In this document: positions 4,926 through 7,585 of the stretch, piece after piece
Numbering within the stretch: the first letter of the stretch is position 1
How the letters are laid out: each line of letters starts with the position of its first letter
Source: an uncultured Eubacteriales bacterium
Lineage (GTDB): Bacteria > Bacillota > Clostridia > Oscillospirales > Acutalibacteraceae
Length of the DNA: 7,585 nucleotides
NCBI GenBank assembly: GCA_900319655.1
Contig: ONPH01000057.1
Span: 4,843 to 12,427 of the forward strand
Direction: 5' to 3'
Position numbers and translations under genes: made by a program
Notes under the pieces: model-generated
Databases searched by the model: none
What the model saw: only the letters and a program-made list of their open reading frames with translations
What the model was told of the DNA's origin: nothing

Positions 4926-6728
4926 TTAGAAATCCATTTCCAACGTCAGCACATTGTGACCGTCCAAATATGCGTAGCCGGTATCGCTCATCAGCTTTTT
5001 CACAATGAATATACCCAAACCGCCCGGGCTGCGCTCGGAAAGCGGCAAAGTGATGTCGGGCTCCTGAACAAGAAGCGGATTGAACGGCTTGCCCTTATCC
5101 TTAAACATTATCGTCATTCTGCGGTCACGGCACTTGGTCAAAATTTCTAGCTCACCGCCGTTTTCGTAGGCATAGGATTCAATGTTAGCGAGAATTTCGG
5201 ACGTTGCGATAGAAATATTGCTCACAGTCTGACCGTCGCAGCCTGCTTCGGCACATCGTTCGCAAATGTAGTCCGTAACGCTGTCAAATGTCTCTTTTGT
5301 GAGGAAAAATGTTTTGCTGTCAGGCGGCGTAACCTTTAGATAATCCTTGAACGAAAGCGCCAAAATAGTTACGTCGTCTTGGTGTTCTTTGCCGTTTTCA
5401 AACTCTTTTACCGACTTGCGAATGGAGTTAACCAAATCCTTTTGGTTTTGCTCTTTATTAGTGTCGATAACTTCAATCAGCCTGTCGTCGCCGTAAAACT
5501 TCTCGTCAGGCGACTGCGCCTCGGTAACGCCGTCGGTATAAAGCACAAGCTTATCTCCCGGATTAAGCTTTGTACGGTTTTCCATATACCGTACCAGCTT
5601 TTTTCTGCCGAGGACAAAGTTTGGTTTTTCAACCAAAAACTCGGCTTTACCGTCCTTGCGGATAATTACGGGGTAATTATGTCCTGCGTTTGAGAACGAC
5701 AAAACTCCTGTTGTCAGGTCGATATAGCCAAGCCAGCTTGTAACAAAAAACTTTGCGGGATTTGACTGCTGCAAATAGCGGTTTGTTTGCTCAAACACCT
5801 TATCGGTAAAGTTATGCGATTGAGCGTAAACCTTAATCAGCGTTTTTGCCAAAGTCATAAACATAGCCGCAGCCATTCCGTGACCTGAAACGTCGCCAAT
5901 CACAATCGCCAAATGCGTTTCGTCAATCAGAAAATAGTCGTAAAAGTCTCCGCCGACCTCAGTCGCGGTAGTCATATCGGCATAAACTCCGTAGGAATTG
6001 TTGTCGGGAAAATCCCTCGACAAAATACCCTCTTGAATATTGCGTGCAACATTAAGCTCCGCCTCGTTAGAGAGGTTTTTGTTCATCAGCTCGCCCTGCT
6101 TGATTGTAAAACTCCTGCTGTTGAACGATAAATACACAGAAACTATTATCAACGCAAACGCGGCAATCAATAAAAAGCTTCGGTTCTGAAGTAACGAAAC
6201 AATATTTTCATCCGCAAAGTTAAACGCTGAACGTGTTATTGAAAAAAAGTTGTAAACAATTCGTCCGTTGTCATCGAACATCGATTCCGCTACCGACATA
6301 AAGCAGATGTACATCATAAACAAGCACAGCAGTCCGGTAACAGCGGTAAAACGCGGACGCAGATAAAAGCTGTTTATAATCGGCAAGAGAATAAACAGAA
6401 ACGCTCCCAGCTCGTTAAATCCGCAAAGGAAGAAAATCGCTACCATTATCAGAAAATTATCTACATATTTTATCCACGGATAGCTTTTTTTTCTGAAAAC
6501 TACGTTGATGATAATACCCGGCAAAAGTATAAAACCTGCTCTAAGCCCAAAATAAAACCGTGTATCATCCCAATCGTTTAGCAAAATATAAATCAGCGCA
6601 GCTGCCTCAAGCGCAATCATCAGCATTAAATAGATAAAGTTAATGCGCTGTTCGGCTGAGCGGAGTAAATCTCTTGTGTATTTTGATTGATTTGATATTT
6701 TTTTATTATTTAGTATACCGCTCACCAC
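4926..6728 (-). CDS. Membrane SpoIIE-type PP2C phosphatase fused to an RsbW-like HATPase domain
   Basis: The 600-residue product has three parts. Residues about 28-201 hold roughly six hydrophobic segments (near 30-50, 60-78, 90-104, 107-122, 128-147, 184-201) and no recognised ligand domain. A short linker (202-225) leads to a SpoIIE/RsbU PP2C phosphatase, about 226-460: NVARNIQEGIL, EVGGDFYDYF (D261), GDVSGHGMAAAMF (D279), SNAGHNYP, LYTDGVTEA (D399) and HQDDVTIL (D451/D452). All expected metal-binding aspartates are present. Residues about 472-600 are a HATPase_c anti-sigma-type domain with N box E511-xxx-N515, G1 box KDKGKPF (D544) and glycine loop PGGLGIFIV (568-576). The phosphatase should dephosphorylate a STAS protein, most simply the one encoded at 3433-3729, while the HATPase could bind or rephosphorylate it. 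The start is weak: GTG at 6728 or 6725, 4 nt after the preceding stop and without a clear Shine-Dalgarno, suggesting coupled translation. Confidence 0.92.
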   Translation of the reverse strand: MVSGILNNKKISNQSKYTRDLLRSAEQRINFIYLMLMIALEAAALIYILLNDWDDTRFYFGLRAGFILLPGIIINVVFRKKSYPWIKYVDNFLIMVAIFFLCGFNELGAFLFILLPIINSFYLRPRFTAVTGLLCLFMMYICFMSVAESMFDDNGRIVYNFFSITRSAFNFADENIVSLLQNRSFLLIAAFALIIVSVYLSFNSRSFTIKQGELMNKNLSNEAELNVARNIQEGILSRDFPDNNSYGVYADMTTATEVGGDFYDYFLIDETHLAIVIGDVSGHGMAAAMFMTLAKTLIKVYAQSHNFTDKVFEQTNRYLQQSNPAKFFVTSWLGYIDLTTGVLSFSNAGHNYPVIIRKDGKAEFLVEKPNFVLGRKKLVRYMENRTKLNPGDKLVLYTDGVTEAQSPDEKFYGDDRLIEVIDTNKEQNQKDLVNSIRKSVKEFENGKEHQDDVTILALSFKDYLKVTPPDSKTFFLTKETFDSVTDYICERCAEAGCDGQTVSNISIATSEILANIESYAYENGGELEILTKCRDRRMTIMFKDKGKPFNPLLVQEPDITLPLSERSPGGLGIFIVKKLMSDTGYAYLDGHNVLTLEMDF

Positions 6729-6732
6729 CCTG

Positions 6733-7585
6733 CTAATAACTTACGGCAACATTAGTGACGTTAAAGCCCAAAACACGGTTGTAATTAATAGATGAGCTTA
6801 ACATTCTTACAAGCTCCAAGCCTGTAATGCGCTTTCCGCTGTTGTCAATGTAATCGGTGGGGTCAAATTCAGCACCGTTGTCGCGCAGACGGACATTAAC
6901 CTTGTCCGGCATTACACGCACACACACATCAACGGCGCCGTTGCCTTTATTTTTTGAATAAGTCGCGATATTATGACAAAGCTCCTCAAGGGTAACTCCG
7001 ATAGCGTTGACGGTATTTTCGGGAACATTCTGCTCCTTACAGAATTTCATAGCCTCCTCGGACGCGCGGATAGCCTCGGGAATCTCGTTCTTAATAGAGA
7101 AGTCGTACATAACGCCATCCTCTTCCTCGATACCGAGAATGTTCTTTTTATTTTGTATTTTTTTACTGATTACCATGGCAATCAAGGTTATTAGTACGGT
7201 GACAGCCTTTGAAACCGGGAAGGACATCCACAGCCAGTAAATATCGTAATGAGCGAACCAATACATAAGCGGAACGATTGTGAGAACTCCGTCGAGCATT
7301 ACAAGCAAGTTGGCAAGTCCACGTTGTTTCGTCGCCTGGAAAAACGTTCGCATTACGTAAATTACCGCGAGTATCGGGATGTTTATTGAGAATATGCGGA
7401 AGGTGACCGCAAAAATATCGGCAGTAGCCGCGTCGTTAAGTCCGTATAGCGCGGCGAGCTGAACAGGAAACAGCTCAGATACTATCAGCACGAATACCGA
7501 CAGCGCAACGGTGACAATCATACCATACCGCAGAGTTATCCGCTGACCGTTCGCGTCCTTTTCGCCGTACAATGCGCCGAGAATC
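6733..7585 (-). CDS. MATE-type transporter C-terminal half fused to an RsbW-like HATPase domain, N-terminus outside window
   Basis: The frame is open to the window edge, so the 283 visible residues are the C-terminal part. There is no ATG near the edge; the first possible start is a TTG at 7572 inside membrane-protein sequence. Residues 1-140 resemble the second half of a MATE/flippase fold: ILGALYGEKD resembles the G..YGA loop, several long hydrophobic helices follow, and RTFFQATKQRGLANLL matches the helix-10 region loop. After a basic and then acidic linker (KKIQNKKNILGIEEEDG, 141-157) comes a HATPase_c domain (about 160-283) with N box ELCHN (E201, N205) and G1 box RDNGAEFDP (D235, G237). 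The ATP-lid glycine loop is reduced to ITGLELVRML. The gene ends 4 nt before the phosphatase gene, so it belongs to the same operon and probably supplies a second, membrane-tethered kinase or STAS-binding module. The HATPase call is firm; the MATE call is good but rests on half a domain. Confidence 0.82.
   Translation of the reverse strand, partial: ILGALYGEKDANGQRITLRYGMIVTVALSVFVLIVSELFPVQLAALYGLNDAATADIFAVTFRIFSINIPILAVIYVMRTFFQATKQRGLANLLVMLDGVLTIVPLMYWFAHYDIYWLWMSFPVSKAVTVLITLIAMVISKKIQNKKNILGIEEEDGVMYDFSIKNEIPEAIRASEEAMKFCKEQNVPENTVNAIGVTLEELCHNIATYSKNKGNGAVDVCVRVMPDKVNVRLRDNGAEFDPTDYIDNSGKRITGLELVRMLSSSINYNRVLGFNVTNVAVSY

Overview
The window reads as chromosomal DNA of a low-to-moderate GC Gram-positive bacterium, most likely an anaerobic Clostridia member of the Ruminococcus/Oscillospirales kind. 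Pointers are strong AGGAGG-type ribosome binding sites, sigma-A-like promoters in AT-rich gaps, and SpoIIE/SpoIIAA/RsbW-type signalling proteins. This placement is an inference from style, not from a marker gene. Every gene I can support lies on the minus strand, so transcription runs from high to low coordinates.

The right-hand half (7585 down to 3433) is one tight operon of four genes. In order they are: the C-terminal part of a MATE-type transporter fused to an RsbW-like HATPase domain (cut by the window edge); a 600-residue membrane protein joining a multi-pass domain, a SpoIIE/PP2C phosphatase and a second HATPase domain; a CapA-type metallophosphoesterase with no signal or anchor; and a 98-residue STAS anti-anti-sigma protein. 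Gaps are 4 nt, 9 nt and a 4-nt ATGA overlap. Kinase-like, phosphatase and STAS substrate components of a partner-switching circuit are therefore together, but no sigma factor or other obvious output is visible.

Between 3432 and 3286 lies a regulatory stretch: a near-consensus promoter (spacer 17, TATAAT), a leader of about 100 nt with two small hairpins and a possible 7-codon upstream ORF, then a strong intrinsic terminator hairpin just before the next gene. That gene is a full-length MATE efflux protein, overlapped by 11 nt by a small GIY-YIG protein of the UPF0213/YhbQ kind. The arrangement looks like transcription attenuation of a drug-efflux gene.

The left part holds a tRNA-Ser(CGA) with its own extended -10 promoter and terminator, then a nearly complete YdcF/DUF218 membrane protein whose C-terminus runs off the window. 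No insertion sequence, integrase, CRISPR array or phage gene was seen. The most interesting items are the transporter-HATPase fusion inside a sigma-less partner-switching operon, the cytosolic CapA-like enzyme embedded in it, and the putative attenuator with a leader peptide ahead of the MATE gene.
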